Shown here: positions 43,935-52,837 of the stretch, piece by piece | Layout of the letters: the number at the start of each line of letters is the position of its first letter | Numbering within the stretch: the stretch's first letter is position 1 | NCBI RefSeq assembly: GCF_029210375.1 | Contig: NZ_JARGER010000035.1 | Location: 1 to 64,000, forward strand | Direction: 5' to 3' | Source of the DNA: Nocardioides sp. YIM 152315 | Lineage (GTDB): Bacteria > Actinomycetota > Actinomycetes > Propionibacteriales > Nocardioidaceae | DNA: 64,000 nt | Position numbers and translations under genes: made by a program | Notes under the pieces: model-generated | The model's input: only the letters and a program-made list of their open reading frames with translations | The model's database searches: none | Told to the model about the DNA's origin: nothing

Positions 43935-44345
43935 ATGCGGACGGGCTGGCCTGTAGGCCGGGTTCTGTACGCCGAAGCGTGGCGACCATCCATCTACGAC
44001 GGCCGTTGCCGGCCGCCTCCAGCGGTCTACCCGCGCACTCGGGCGGGCCGCCCTCGGTCGTGCGCGCGTCCGGGGCCCGAGGGCCCCGGACTTCTTGACC
44101 TTGCTCCAGGTGGGGTTTACCGAGCCGGCCGGGTCGCCCCGGTCGCTGGTGGTCTCTTACACCACCGTTTCACCCTTACCTCCCTGCCGCCGGAGCGGCC
44201 GGGAGGCGGTCTGTTTTCTGTGGCACTGTCCCGCGGGTTTCCCCGGGTGGGTGTTACCCACCACCCTGCCCTGTGGAGCCCGGACCTTCCTCGGCACCTC
44301 CCTCGTGAGGTCGGTGACGCGGTCGCCCGGCCAGCCCATCCGCAC
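43935..44345 (-). ncRNA. rnpB: RNase P RNA, class A
   Basis: This is the only gene in the 560-bp gap between the sigma gene and the GNAT gene. Read on the minus strand, the 5' end TGCGGATGGGCTGGCC pairs with the 3' end GGCCAGCCCGTCCGCA (P1), with one wobble. Conserved internal pieces are GAGGAAAGTCCGGGC-like (here GAGGAAGGTCCGGGCTCC), CAGGGTGGTGGGTAAC, GTGCCACAGAAA and the 3' ACAGAACCCGGCCTACAGG. The RNA cleaves 5' leaders from pre-tRNAs. The ends are estimated within about 5 bases. Confidence 0.93.
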
Positions 44346-44380
44346 CAGAAGGATAGGGCAGCGGGCCCTAGGCTGGCGCG

Positions 44381-44941
44381 GTGCTGGCTGACGGGTACGA
44401 GATCAGGCCCTTGGCGCGGGCGGACGCGGGGGCGCGGGCGGCGGCGTACGTGCGCAACCGCGAGCACCTGGAGCCGTGGGACCCGGTGCGCCCGGAGAGC
44501 TACTACACCGAGCGCGGGCAGGCCGACGACATCGCCCGCCAGCTGCTGGAGCGGGAGAAGGGGAAGCGGCACGCGTTCCTGCTCTGGTACGGCGCCGGCG
44601 ACGGGGCGAGCGTGGTCGGGCAGGTCTCGATCGACAACGTGGTGCGCGGGGTGCTGCAGAGCGCGACGATCGGCTACTGGCTCGACCACGAGCACCTCGG
44701 CCGGGGCCTCGCGACGGAGATGGTCGCCCACGTCGTCGAGCACGCGCAGGAGCTCGGGCTGCACCGGCTGGAGGCGGGGACGATGGTCGACAACACCGCG
44801 TCGCAGGCGGTGCTGCGGCGCAGCGCATTCAGTGAGTACGGCGTGGCCGAGCGGTTCCTCTACATCCGTGGCGCGTGGCAGGACCACGTGCTCTTCCAGC
44901 GGATCCTGCACGACGACCCTCCCGGGAATCCCGTGCCCTGA
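44381..44941 (+). CDS. GNAT-family N-acetyltransferase (RimJ/RimL-like)
   Basis: A 186-residue acetyltransferase. The acetyl-CoA-binding region is IGYWLDHEHLGRGLATEMVAHV, with the RGLATE form of the Q/RxxGxG/A motif, followed by NTASQAVLRRSAF typical of RimJ/RimL members, which acetylate N-terminal amines of proteins or small molecules. The GTG start at 44381 lies 36 bp beyond the 5' end of the divergent rnpB. The TPR-protein gene starts 17 bp after its stop. Confidence 0.9.
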   Translation: MLADGYEIRPLARADAGARAAAYVRNREHLEPWDPVRPESYYTERGQADDIARQLLEREKGKRHAFLLWYGAGDGASVVGQVSIDNVVRGVLQSATIGYWLDHEHLGRGLATEMVAHVVEHAQELGLHRLEAGTMVDNTASQAVLRRSAFSEYGVAERFLYIRGAWQDHVLFQRILHDDPPGNPVP

Positions 44942-44958
44942 GCAAGGGTTGTAGAGGC

Positions 44959-45372
44959 ATGAACGACGACATGCTGCCCACGCCGCGGATCATCTTCCCG
45001 GACCAGGCGGCGCCGGAGTCGGCGTACCGCACCGCGTTCGACCTGCTGGCGGACCGCGCGCCCAAGGAGGCGCTGGGCGTGCTGGAGCCGGCGCTCGAGC
45101 AGGAGCCCGACAACACCGGCCTGCGCACGCTCCGCGCATGGGCCTACCTGATGCGCGCGCAGCTGCAGCGCGCCGAGACCGACCTCGAGCGGCTCGTGGA
45201 GGAGAACCCATCCGACGACTGGGCGCAGCACGCGCTCGGGCGCTGCCTGGAGCGACAGAGCAGGTACGCCGAGGCGCTCCCGCATCTGCGGCTCGCGGCC
45301 GCGATGAGCGGCGACCCCGACCACGGCCTGGCCGCGCTGCGCGTCGAGGAGCGTCTCAGGGACGACGCGTAG
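44959..45372 (+). CDS. tetratricopeptide-repeat protein
   Basis: A 137-residue soluble protein with about three TPR units (FDLLADRAPKEALGVLEPAL, LRTLRAWAYLMRAQLQRAET, DDWAQHALGRCLERQSRYAEAL), so a protein-protein adaptor. It is short for the group and has no other domain. The ATG at 44959 follows GTAGAGG. It is part of a small plus-strand run with the GNAT gene and two short genes. The partner is unknown. Confidence 0.87.
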   Translation: MNDDMLPTPRIIFPDQAAPESAYRTAFDLLADRAPKEALGVLEPALEQEPDNTGLRTLRAWAYLMRAQLQRAETDLERLVEENPSDDWAQHALGRCLERQSRYAEALPHLRLAAAMSGDPDHGLAALRVEERLRDDA

Positions 45373-45387
45373 GGGTACGTTCCGGGC

Positions 45388-45561
45388 ATGAGCGACTACT
45401 GGTTCTGCGTCAAGCACCACCGCGTGGAGCAGGGCGAGGACATGTGCCCGCCGATCGACCGGCTCGGACCCTACGCCACGCGCGAGGAGGCCGCGGGCGC
45501 GCTCGAGAAGGCCGAGGAGCGCAACGAGGAGTGGGACAACGATCCCAACTGGAATGACTGA
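45388..45561 (+). CDS. 57-residue conserved-type small protein
   Basis: A complete short ORF from ATG at 45388 to TGA at 45559-45561, 15 bp after the TPR gene stop, overlapping the next start by 8 bp. The peptide (starting MSDYWFCVKHHRVEQGEDMC, ending DPNWND) has two Cys, two aromatic clusters and an acidic helical end, like the small proteins annotated in many actinobacteria near this kind of locus. Codon use and spacing support it being real. Cys7 and Cys20 could bind a metal with the adjacent His pair. Confidence 0.72.
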   Translation: MSDYWFCVKHHRVEQGEDMCPPIDRLGPYATREEAAGALEKAEERNEEWDNDPNWND

Positions 45562-45826
45562 GGCGCGCCTGGCCAAGGCGTCTCCATGGCCCTTCGTGGG
45601 GATGGCCGGCATGGCGTGCGCGTTCTTCCTGTACGCCGCGAGCGGGCTGGTCGCGCCGTGGTGGGCGGTGGTCCTGCTGCTCGTGGTGTGGGTCGGCCTG
45701 CTGGTCGTCGCCTGCGCCTGGTGGACCCCGCACCCGCGCCGGGTGCCCGCGGTGGCGGTGTTCGCGGTGGCGCTGTGGTTCGTCGTCGTCACCGCCGGAG
45801 GGGCGTGGCTGGGCTGGACCGCCTGA
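45554..45826 (+). CDS. small integral membrane protein
   Basis: A 90-residue protein with three hydrophobic helices (about residues 13-32, 36-55 and 65-86) and little else; PHPRRVPAV is a cytoplasmic loop. It overlaps the 57-residue gene by 8 bp and converges with the CorC-type gene at 45830. No family is recognised; it could be a membrane partner of that small protein. Confidence 0.78.
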   Translation: MTEARLAKASPWPFVGMAGMACAFFLYAASGLVAPWWAVVLLLVVWVGLLVVACAWWTPHPRRVPAVAVFAVALWFVVVTAGGAWLGWTA

Positions 45827-45829
45827 GCA

Positions 45830-47086
45830 TCAGCCGACCGGGCGCACCGTGACCCGGGTGATGCGGTGCCGCTCGACGCCGGAGACCACGAGCTCGTGGC
45901 CGTCGACCGCGACGACGTCGCCGACGACGGCGACTCGACCGAGGCGATGCATGACGTAGCCGGCGACGGTCTCGTAGGGACCGTCCTCGAGCGGCACGCC
46001 GGTGTCGCGGGCGAACTCCTCGATCGTCAGGCCCGCGTCGACGACGTCGGGTGCGGTCTCGGGCGCGACCTCGTCGTACTCGTCGCGGATGTCGCCGACC
46101 AGCTCCTCGACCAGGTCTTCGAGCGTCACGATGCCGTCGGTGCCGCCGTACTCGTCGACGACCACGGCGATGTGCCGGCCCTCGTCGCGCATCCGGGCCA
46201 GCGACGGCAGCACGTGGTTGGTGGCGGGCAGGTGCAGGATGTCGCGGGTCAGGCCCTTGATGCGGCGCTTCGGGTCGGCGCCGAGCAGGTCGCGCACGTG
46301 GAGGAAGCCCCGCACGTCGTCCTGGCCGGCGCCGGTCACGGGGAAGCGCGAGTAGGGGTGCGACATCGCCGCCTCGACCGCCTCGGCGACCGTGCTGTCG
46401 ACCGACAGGAAGGCGACGTCGCCGCGCGGTCGCATCACCTCGCTCAGCGAGCGATCGCCCGCGTCGAAGACGTCGGTGAGGATCTTGCGCTCGTCCTCGG
46501 CCAGTCCCTCGTGCTGGTCGACCAGGAAGCGCAGCTCCTCGTCGCTGAGCTGCTCCGACGTCGCGGCGGGGTCGCCGCCGAAGAGGCGCACCACGGCGTT
46601 GGTCGAGACCGACAGCAGCCACACCACCGGGCGCATCAGGACGGCGAACCGGTCGAGCGGCCCGCCCACGACGTACGAGACGCCGGCGGCGCGCTGCAGC
46701 GCGAGCCGCTTGGGCACCAGCTCGCCGAGCACCAGCGACAGGTAGGCGATGAAGAGCGTCAGCAGGATCAGCGCCAGGGTGTCGGCGGTGCGCTCACCGA
46801 GCCCGAGGTCCTCGAGCGCCGGCGCGAAGTCGGGCGCGAGGGTGGAGGCGCCGTACGCCGCGGAGAAGAATCCGGCCACGGTGACGCCGATCTGGACGGC
46901 CGCGAGGAAGCGGTTGGGGTCGCGCGCGACGCGGGCGACGCGCTCGCCGCGGCTGCCGCGCTCGGCGAGGGCCTTGATCTGCCCCTCGCGCAACGAGACC
47001 AGCGCGAGCTCCGTGCCGGCGAAGACACCGCCGACGAGGATGAAGGCCAGGACGAGGAGCAGGTTGGTCAGCGTGTGGGCGTCCAC
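45830..47086 (-). CDS. CNNM/CorC (hemolysin C)-family membrane protein
   Basis: A 418-residue protein with an N-terminal DUF21 transmembrane domain (four helices to about residue 165; FILVGGVFAGTELALVSL, LVLGELVPKRLALQRA), two CBS domains (about 205-325; VMRPRGDVAFLSVDSTV, DEYGGTDGIVTLEDLVEELVG) and a C-terminal CorC/HlyC domain. CNNM/CorC proteins export Mg2+ or other divalent cations, likely with ATP/Mg sensing by the CBS pair. The start is a GTG. It is followed upstream, 10 bp away, by the sugar dehydrogenase gene on the same strand. Confidence 0.93.
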   Translation of the reverse strand: MDAHTLTNLLLVLAFILVGGVFAGTELALVSLREGQIKALAERGSRGERVARVARDPNRFLAAVQIGVTVAGFFSAAYGASTLAPDFAPALEDLGLGERTADTLALILLTLFIAYLSLVLGELVPKRLALQRAAGVSYVVGGPLDRFAVLMRPVVWLLSVSTNAVVRLFGGDPAATSEQLSDEELRFLVDQHEGLAEDERKILTDVFDAGDRSLSEVMRPRGDVAFLSVDSTVAEAVEAAMSHPYSRFPVTGAGQDDVRGFLHVRDLLGADPKRRIKGLTRDILHLPATNHVLPSLARMRDEGRHIAVVVDEYGGTDGIVTLEDLVEELVGDIRDEYDEVAPETAPDVVDAGLTIEEFARDTGVPLEDGPYETVAGYVMHRLGRVAVVGDVVAVDGHELVVSGVERHRITRVTVRPVG

Positions 47087-47096
47087 GCGTGCGAGG

Positions 47097-48263
47097 TTAG
47101 CGGCGTGGCCGCACCCGCAGGACGGAGTCGGCGCCGTTGCCGTTGTCGGTGGTGACGTAGAAGGTCGAGCCCGGGCCGTCGACCACGGTGCGGATCCGGC
47201 CGTAGCGGCGCAGCTCGCGAGGCACGTGCACCCGCCGCAGGTCGCCGTCGGCGGACAGGGTCAGGAAGAGCACCCGCGCGGCCTTGAGCGCCGCGACGGC
47301 GAGGGTGCCGTCGTACGCGCCGAGCGCCGGCCCGTGGACGAAGCCCCCGCCGGAGGTGGCGAGCGTCGGGTCGCCCGAGCTCCACACCGCCCCGATCTGG
47401 CGTCCCGGCAGCGACCGGTCGGTCATCGGGGTGTACTCGCCGTAGCCGGGAGCCGGGTCCCAGCCGTAGTTGCCGCCCTTGAGCAGCCGGTTGACCTCGT
47501 CGTCGCAGTCGGTGCCCTGCTCGATCGACCAGAGCGTGCCGTCCGACCGCTGGGCCAGACCCTGCACGTTGCGGTGGCCGTAGGTGAAGACGTAGCGCTT
47601 GGCCCGGGCCCGCGCGTCGACGTACGGGTTGGTCGGCCACGGCCTGCCGGTGAACCGGTCGAGCCGCAGCGTCTTGCCGCCGAAGGACCTCAGGTTCTGG
47701 GGGGAGGTCCCGATGACGGCGTCACCGGTGCCGACGAAGAGCGAGCCCTCGCTGTCGATGAGCAGCCGGCAGCCGGCGTGGCGTCCCGTGGTGGTGGGGA
47801 AGCCGCCGACGAGCTGCCGGATCCGCGTCACGCGGGTGGCCTTGGCGTTGAGCCTCCACGCCATCACCCGCACGTCGTGGCGCCCGCCCGACCGGAAGCC
47901 GCCCTGGCAGGTGTAGAGGCGGCGGTTCTGGGCGAACTCCGGGTCGAGCGCCAGCCCGGTCAGGCCGGTCTCGCCGCTCACCCACACCGAGTCGCTCGGG
48001 AAGCGGACGGCGCGCTTGTGGCCGTGGTCCCAGATGCTCAGCCGGGCGCGGTCACGCTGGGTGTAGATCAGGACGCCCCGGTCGAGCACGCGCACGTCCC
48101 ACGGGTGGTCGAGGCCGCGCACCACGCGCTTGACGGCCAGCGAGGGGTACGCCGCGCGGTCGGCGGCCGCGGACGGGCGATGGTCCGGGGTCGTGGCGGC
48201 CGCCGGCGCGGCGGGCAGCGAGAGGAGCAGTGCGGCGGTCAGCCCGAGTACGACGGTGCGCAT
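47097..48263 (-). CDS. secreted PQQ-dependent sugar dehydrogenase (soluble GDH-like)
   Basis: A 388-residue beta-propeller of the glucose/sorbosone dehydrogenase family (Yli1/Asd-like). An N-terminal signal peptide (hydrophobic residues to about 22, APAAAT cleavage) exports it. Motifs include LDHPWDVRVL, GETGLTGLALDPEF, TGRHAGCRLLIDSEG, FVGTGDAVIGTSPQ, YGHRNVQGLAQ and GGNYGWDP, which form the PQQ and calcium sites. It should oxidise aldose sugars at the cell surface. The ATG at 48263 is preferred; a GTG three codons upstream is also possible. Confidence 0.9.
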   Translation of the reverse strand: MRTVVLGLTAALLLSLPAAPAAATTPDHRPSAAADRAAYPSLAVKRVVRGLDHPWDVRVLDRGVLIYTQRDRARLSIWDHGHKRAVRFPSDSVWVSGETGLTGLALDPEFAQNRRLYTCQGGFRSGGRHDVRVMAWRLNAKATRVTRIRQLVGGFPTTTGRHAGCRLLIDSEGSLFVGTGDAVIGTSPQNLRSFGGKTLRLDRFTGRPWPTNPYVDARARAKRYVFTYGHRNVQGLAQRSDGTLWSIEQGTDCDDEVNRLLKGGNYGWDPAPGYGEYTPMTDRSLPGRQIGAVWSSGDPTLATSGGGFVHGPALGAYDGTLAVAALKAARVLFLTLSADGDLRRVHVPRELRRYGRIRTVVDGPGSTFYVTTDNGNGADSVLRVRPRR

Positions 48264-48290
48264 GCCAGCCACCGTAGGCTTCCCGAGGTC

Positions 48291-48911
48291 CTACAGCCAG
48301 CCGTTGCCCTCGGCGGTCAGCACGGCCTCGGCGCGGTTGGTGGCGCCGGTCTTGCCGATGGCCGAGGACAGGTGGTTGCGGACGGTGCCCTCAGAGAGGA
48401 AGAGCCGGCCGGCGATCGTGGCGACCGAGGAGCCGTCTCGGGCGGCCCGGAGCACGTCGGTCTCACGCGCGGTCAGCGGTGACTCTCCGGCCACCAGGCT
48501 GTCGGCGGCGAGGGTGGGGTCGACGACGCGCAGGCCCCGATGCACGCGGCGCACGGCGTCGGCGAGCTGCGCGGCCGGGGTGTCCTTGACGACGAAGCCC
48601 GCGGCGCCGGCCTGCAGGGCCCGGCGCAGGTAGCCGGGCCGGCCGAAGGTGGTGACGATGAGGACGCGCGTGTCGGGCGCGGCACGGCGTACCTCCGCCG
48701 TCGCGGCGATGCCGTCGATCCCGGGCATCTCGACGTCGAGCAGCGCGACGTCGGGACGGTGCTCGAGCACGGCGGGCACCACGGCGTCACCGGAGCCGAC
48801 CTCGGCCACGACCTCGAGGTCGGGCTCGAGGCCGAGCAGCGCCGACAGCGCGCCGCGCACGAGCGCCTGGTCGTCGGCGAGCAGCAGCCGGATCACCGGG
48901 GTGTCGGTCAT
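48291..48911 (-). CDS. LuxR/NarL-family response regulator
   Basis: A 206-residue regulator. The receiver has phospho-acceptor Asp59 in VALLDVEMPG and the conserved Lys in GFVVKDTP; the C-terminal LuxR-type helix-turn-helix is in LTARETDVLRAARDGSSVATIAGRLFLSEGTVRNHLSSA. Its ATG overlaps the stop of the kinase gene (ATGA). The adjacent ABC exporter genes are the probable targets, as in DesKR- or LiaSR-type arrangements. Confidence 0.94.
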   Translation of the reverse strand: MTDTPVIRLLLADDQALVRGALSALLGLEPDLEVVAEVGSGDAVVPAVLEHRPDVALLDVEMPGIDGIAATAEVRRAAPDTRVLIVTTFGRPGYLRRALQAGAAGFVVKDTPAAQLADAVRRVHRGLRVVDPTLAADSLVAGESPLTARETDVLRAARDGSSVATIAGRLFLSEGTVRNHLSSAIGKTGATNRAEAVLTAEGNGWL

Positions 48912-50029
48912 GCCCGGACCACCTGGAGGGAGAAGCCGGGGGAGAGGTCGCGGGTGACCACGGTCGCGCCGACGGCGGACGCGCGCTCGCGCAGACCGAC
49001 CAGGCCCGAGCCGGCCGCGGACTCGACGGGACTCCCGGCGCCGTCGTCGCGCACCTCGGCGCTCGTCGGCGACAGGCTGACGACGCAGCGGCGCGCGCCG
49101 GAGTGGCGGATCACGTTGGTGACGCCCTCGCGCACCGTCCACGCGAAGAGCTCCCGCAGCTCCGTGGGCACCTCGTCGGCGGAGTTGGGGAGCCGGCCGT
49201 CGATCTCCGCGGCCGCCAGCGCGGCGCGGGCCCGGGCGAGCTCTCCGGGGAGGGTGAGCTCGCGGTAGCCCTCGACGGCGCGTCGCACGTCGGAGAGCGC
49301 GTCTCGGCTGAGCCGCTCGAGGTCTGCGAGCTCGGCTCGCACCCGCTCCTGGTCGACGTCGAGGAGCCGCTGCGCGAGCTCGGCCTTCACGGTGATCACC
49401 GTGAGGGAGTGGCCGAGGATGTCGTGCAGGTCGCGGGCGAAGCGGGTGCGCTCGTTCTCGACGGCGAGGCCGGCGTTCTCCTGCTCCGCGCGCAGCAGGT
49501 CGGCGTTGCGGCGCAGCACGGTGCGCATCCCCAGGATCGCGAACGACGCCGCGAGGATCGCGAAGGCCAGGCCCGCCTGGCTGCCCCAGTCCTCGACGGC
49601 GCTGAGGGCGATCGCGCCGAGGGCCAGGACGGCGACGACCGGCGCGGAGACCCGGAGCGGCAGCACCATCACGCAGCCGACCGCGATGTAGACCAGGCTG
49701 GCGAGCCCCTGCTCGCCGAGGCAGGCCACCATGACGGCGGCGAGCGCGACCAGTCCGCCCAGGTAGGACAGGGCGACGCGTGGCGACGGGTTGTCGATGA
49801 GGCGGAGCCGGTTCGACCGGACCTGGAGCCACAGCGTCATGTAGACGCCGGCGAAGGCGACGGTGGCGACCATGCCGACGATGCCGCGCGCCTCGTCGCG
49901 ATGGGCCCAACCCTCGAGGAGCGGATCGACCAGGAAGAAGAGCCAGACCGAGGCGAAGACCGGGCCGAGCCGGTCCAGCCGGTGCGCCCGGGCCGGCTCG
50001 GTCTCGCTCATGGGCCTGAGGGTAGCCAT
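48908..50029 (-). CDS. sensor histidine kinase (HisKA_3, DesK-like)
   Basis: A 373-residue kinase with four or five membrane helices in the N-terminal half and no clear extracellular domain, so it may sense the membrane itself. The phospho-acceptor His is in FARDLHDILGHSL, and ATP-binding elements are VREGVTNVIRHS and DDGAGSPVESAAGSGLVGLRERA. The ATG at 50029 sits 2 bp past the permease stop and is used; an alternative ATG at 50011 would trim six residues. It is the third gene of the ATPase-permease-kinase-regulator operon. Confidence 0.92.
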   Translation of the reverse strand: MATLRPMSETEPARAHRLDRLGPVFASVWLFFLVDPLLEGWAHRDEARGIVGMVATVAFAGVYMTLWLQVRSNRLRLIDNPSPRVALSYLGGLVALAAVMVACLGEQGLASLVYIAVGCVMVLPLRVSAPVVAVLALGAIALSAVEDWGSQAGLAFAILAASFAILGMRTVLRRNADLLRAEQENAGLAVENERTRFARDLHDILGHSLTVITVKAELAQRLLDVDQERVRAELADLERLSRDALSDVRRAVEGYRELTLPGELARARAALAAAEIDGRLPNSADEVPTELRELFAWTVREGVTNVIRHSGARRCVVSLSPTSAEVRDDGAGSPVESAAGSGLVGLRERASAVGATVVTRDLSPGFSLQVVRA

Positions 50030-50030
50030 C

Positions 50031-50824
50031 TCAGACCCGGCTGGTGTCCTTGCTCATCCGCCAGGCCGCGCCGGCGACGAAGATCGCGAGCCAGGCGACG
50101 GCGTTGAGCACGGCCGTCCACGCCAGGTCGCCGGTGAGCGGGTAGCGGCTGATCTCGGCGACGCCGTACATCGGTGTCCACTGGGCGATCGAGTAGATCA
50201 GCGTGCCCTCGTCGATCGGGATGAAGACGTTGCCGAGGAAGGACAGGACCGCGAGGCCGGGCCCGAGGATCTGCATGGCGTTCTCGCCGGGCACCAGGTA
50301 GCCGACGAACACGCCGAGCGCCGCGAACACGAGCGTGCAGACCAGCGTGAGCAGCGCGCACTCCACCCAGACGTCCACCGGCATCTCCGGCTTGCCCTGG
50401 AAGACGCCGACGACGTTGACCACGGTGATCGCGATGGCGCCGAGGACCAGGGCGAGGAGCGCCTTCATGACGATGTAGACCGTCGGGTCGAGCGGCGTCA
50501 GCCGGAGCTGACGCGACCAGCCCAGCGACCGCTCCAGGGCGACGGCGGTGCCGCCGGACGCGGCGGTCAGCGCGGCCCCGTAGAGCGCCATCGACACCAT
50601 GATGTACGCCGCCACGTTGCCGTTGCCGACGTCGTCCGACCAGCCCTCGGTGGAGCCGAAGGACAGGAACAGCACGGCGGGGAAGACCAGGGTGAAGATG
50701 ACGGTACGGCGGTTGCGCAGCATCCGCCGCAGCTCGATGCGCAGGACGGTCAGGTTGAAGCCGCCCAGGGGCGGGACCCTCCGGGCGGTCGGGTCGATGG
50801 TGGCGGTGCTCGTCGCGGGTGAGC

Positions 50825-50828
<4 letters not shown>
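50031..50828 (-). CDS. ABC-2 transporter permease
   Basis: A 265-residue permease with six predicted membrane helices, in the form of ABC-2-type drug or lipid exporters (LRRMLRNRRTVIFTLVFPAVLFLSF at the N-terminus; PGLAVLSFLGNVFIP in the central helices). It pairs with the ATPase encoded just upstream; its ATG overlaps the ATPase stop by four bases (ATGA). Drug or antibiotic efflux is a common role, but no substrate can be told. Confidence 0.92.
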
Positions 50829-51730
<902 letters not shown>

Positions 51731-51789
51731 GGCTCCAGCCTCGCGGCGGCCGACGCCATGACCCTCACACGGCCGTCACGACCTGACCA

Positions 51790-51801
51790 TGACAGCTGTC
51801 A
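51790..51801. promoter_or_regulatory. palindrome between the ABC operon and panB
   Basis: TGACAGCTGTCA is a perfect 12-bp palindrome 60 bp upstream of the ABC ATPase start and 9 bp past the 3' end of panB. The flanks (GACC and GGGTC) roughly extend the symmetry. It could be the operator of the response regulator at 48291 or of another dimer. Support is limited. Confidence 0.35.
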
Positions 51802-51809
51802 CGGGTCGG

Positions 51810-52664
51810 CTAGAAGGTGTGCTCCTCGGCGGGGAACGTGCCGGCCCGCACGTCGGCGGCGTACTGCTGCGCGGCCGAGAGGAGTACGCCGTGGAGGTCG
51901 GCGTACTGCCGCACGAAGCGGGGCATCCGGCCGGTGCGCAGGCCGAAGGCGTCCTGCCAGACCAGCACCTGGCCGTCGCAGCCGGCGCCGGCGCCGATGC
52001 CGATGGTGGGGATGCCGACCGAGGCGGTGACCTCGGCCGCGACGTCGCCGGGCACCATCTCCATGACGACGGCGAACGCGCCGGCGTCCTCCATCGCCTG
52101 CGCCTCCTCGACGACCCGCTTGGCAGCGTCGCCGCGGCCCTGGACGCGGTAGCCGCCGAGGTTGTGCTCCGACTGCGGCGTGAAGCCGATGTGCGCCATC
52201 ACCGGGATGCCGCCCTCGGTGAGCTTGCGCACCTGGGGCGCCATCGCGACGCCGCCCTCGAGCTTCACGGCGTGCGCGTGGGCCTCCTTCATGAACCGCA
52301 CGGCGGTCAGGTAGGCCTGCTCGGGCGAGGCCTGGTAGGAGCCGAACGGCAGGTCGGCGACGACCAGCGCGCGTCGGACCGACCGCGTGACGGCGCGGGC
52401 CAGCGGGATCAGCTCGTCGACCGTCACCGGGAGCGAGGTCTCGTTGCCGAAGACGTTGTTGGAGGCACTGTCACCGACGAGCAGCACCTCGATGCCGGCC
52501 TCGTCGAAGGTCTCGGCGGCGTACTGCTCGTAGGCGGTGAGCATCGCGAACCGCTCGCCGCGCTGCTTCATCTCGCGCAGGTGGTGGGTGCGGACCCGCT
52601 TGATCGCGGCGGCTCCCTCGGCCTTCGCCGGACCGGTGCCGTACGGCGCGGTCTCCTCGCTCAT
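51810..52664 (-). CDS. panB: 3-methyl-2-oxobutanoate hydroxymethyltransferase
   Basis: A 284-residue PanB, the first committed enzyme of pantothenate (and so CoA) synthesis, moving a hydroxymethyl group from 5,10-methylene-THF to alpha-ketoisovalerate. The metal-binding LLVGDSASNNVFGNETSLPV, the VADLPFGSYQAS loop, IPVMAHIGFTPQ and the catalytic Glu in VVMEMVPGDVA are all present. The length is normal. CoA made from pantothenate supports the many acyl-CoA genes of the window. M. tuberculosis panB (Rv2225) lies in the same neighbourhood. Confidence 0.96.
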   Translation of the reverse strand: MSEETAPYGTGPAKAEGAAAIKRVRTHHLREMKQRGERFAMLTAYEQYAAETFDEAGIEVLLVGDSASNNVFGNETSLPVTVDELIPLARAVTRSVRRALVVADLPFGSYQASPEQAYLTAVRFMKEAHAHAVKLEGGVAMAPQVRKLTEGGIPVMAHIGFTPQSEHNLGGYRVQGRGDAAKRVVEEAQAMEDAGAFAVVMEMVPGDVAAEVTASVGIPTIGIGAGAGCDGQVLVWQDAFGLRTGRMPRFVRQYADLHGVLLSAAQQYAADVRAGTFPAEEHTF

Positions 52665-52777
52665 GGGTTCCCCTGACTGTCATCTCGCGGCTCCCTGATG
52701 GAGTCCACGGACCGCTTGTCAGGCTAGCCCCGCGATGCGCCCGTGACGCTGTGTGCCTGGTCACCCCGGGACGCGAA

Positions 52778-52808
52778 GGGACCCGCTCCGTGGATCGGAG
52801 CGGGTCCC
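52778..52808 (-). terminator. terminator of the subtilase gene
   Basis: GGGACCCGCTCCG and its reverse complement make a perfect 13-bp stem with a TGGAT loop, 29 bp past the subtilase stop. There is no T-run. It also sits about 110 bp upstream of panB, isolating the two genes. Confidence 0.85.
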
Positions 52809-52837
52809 GCCGCGGGTCCCCCCGGGCTACTGGATGG

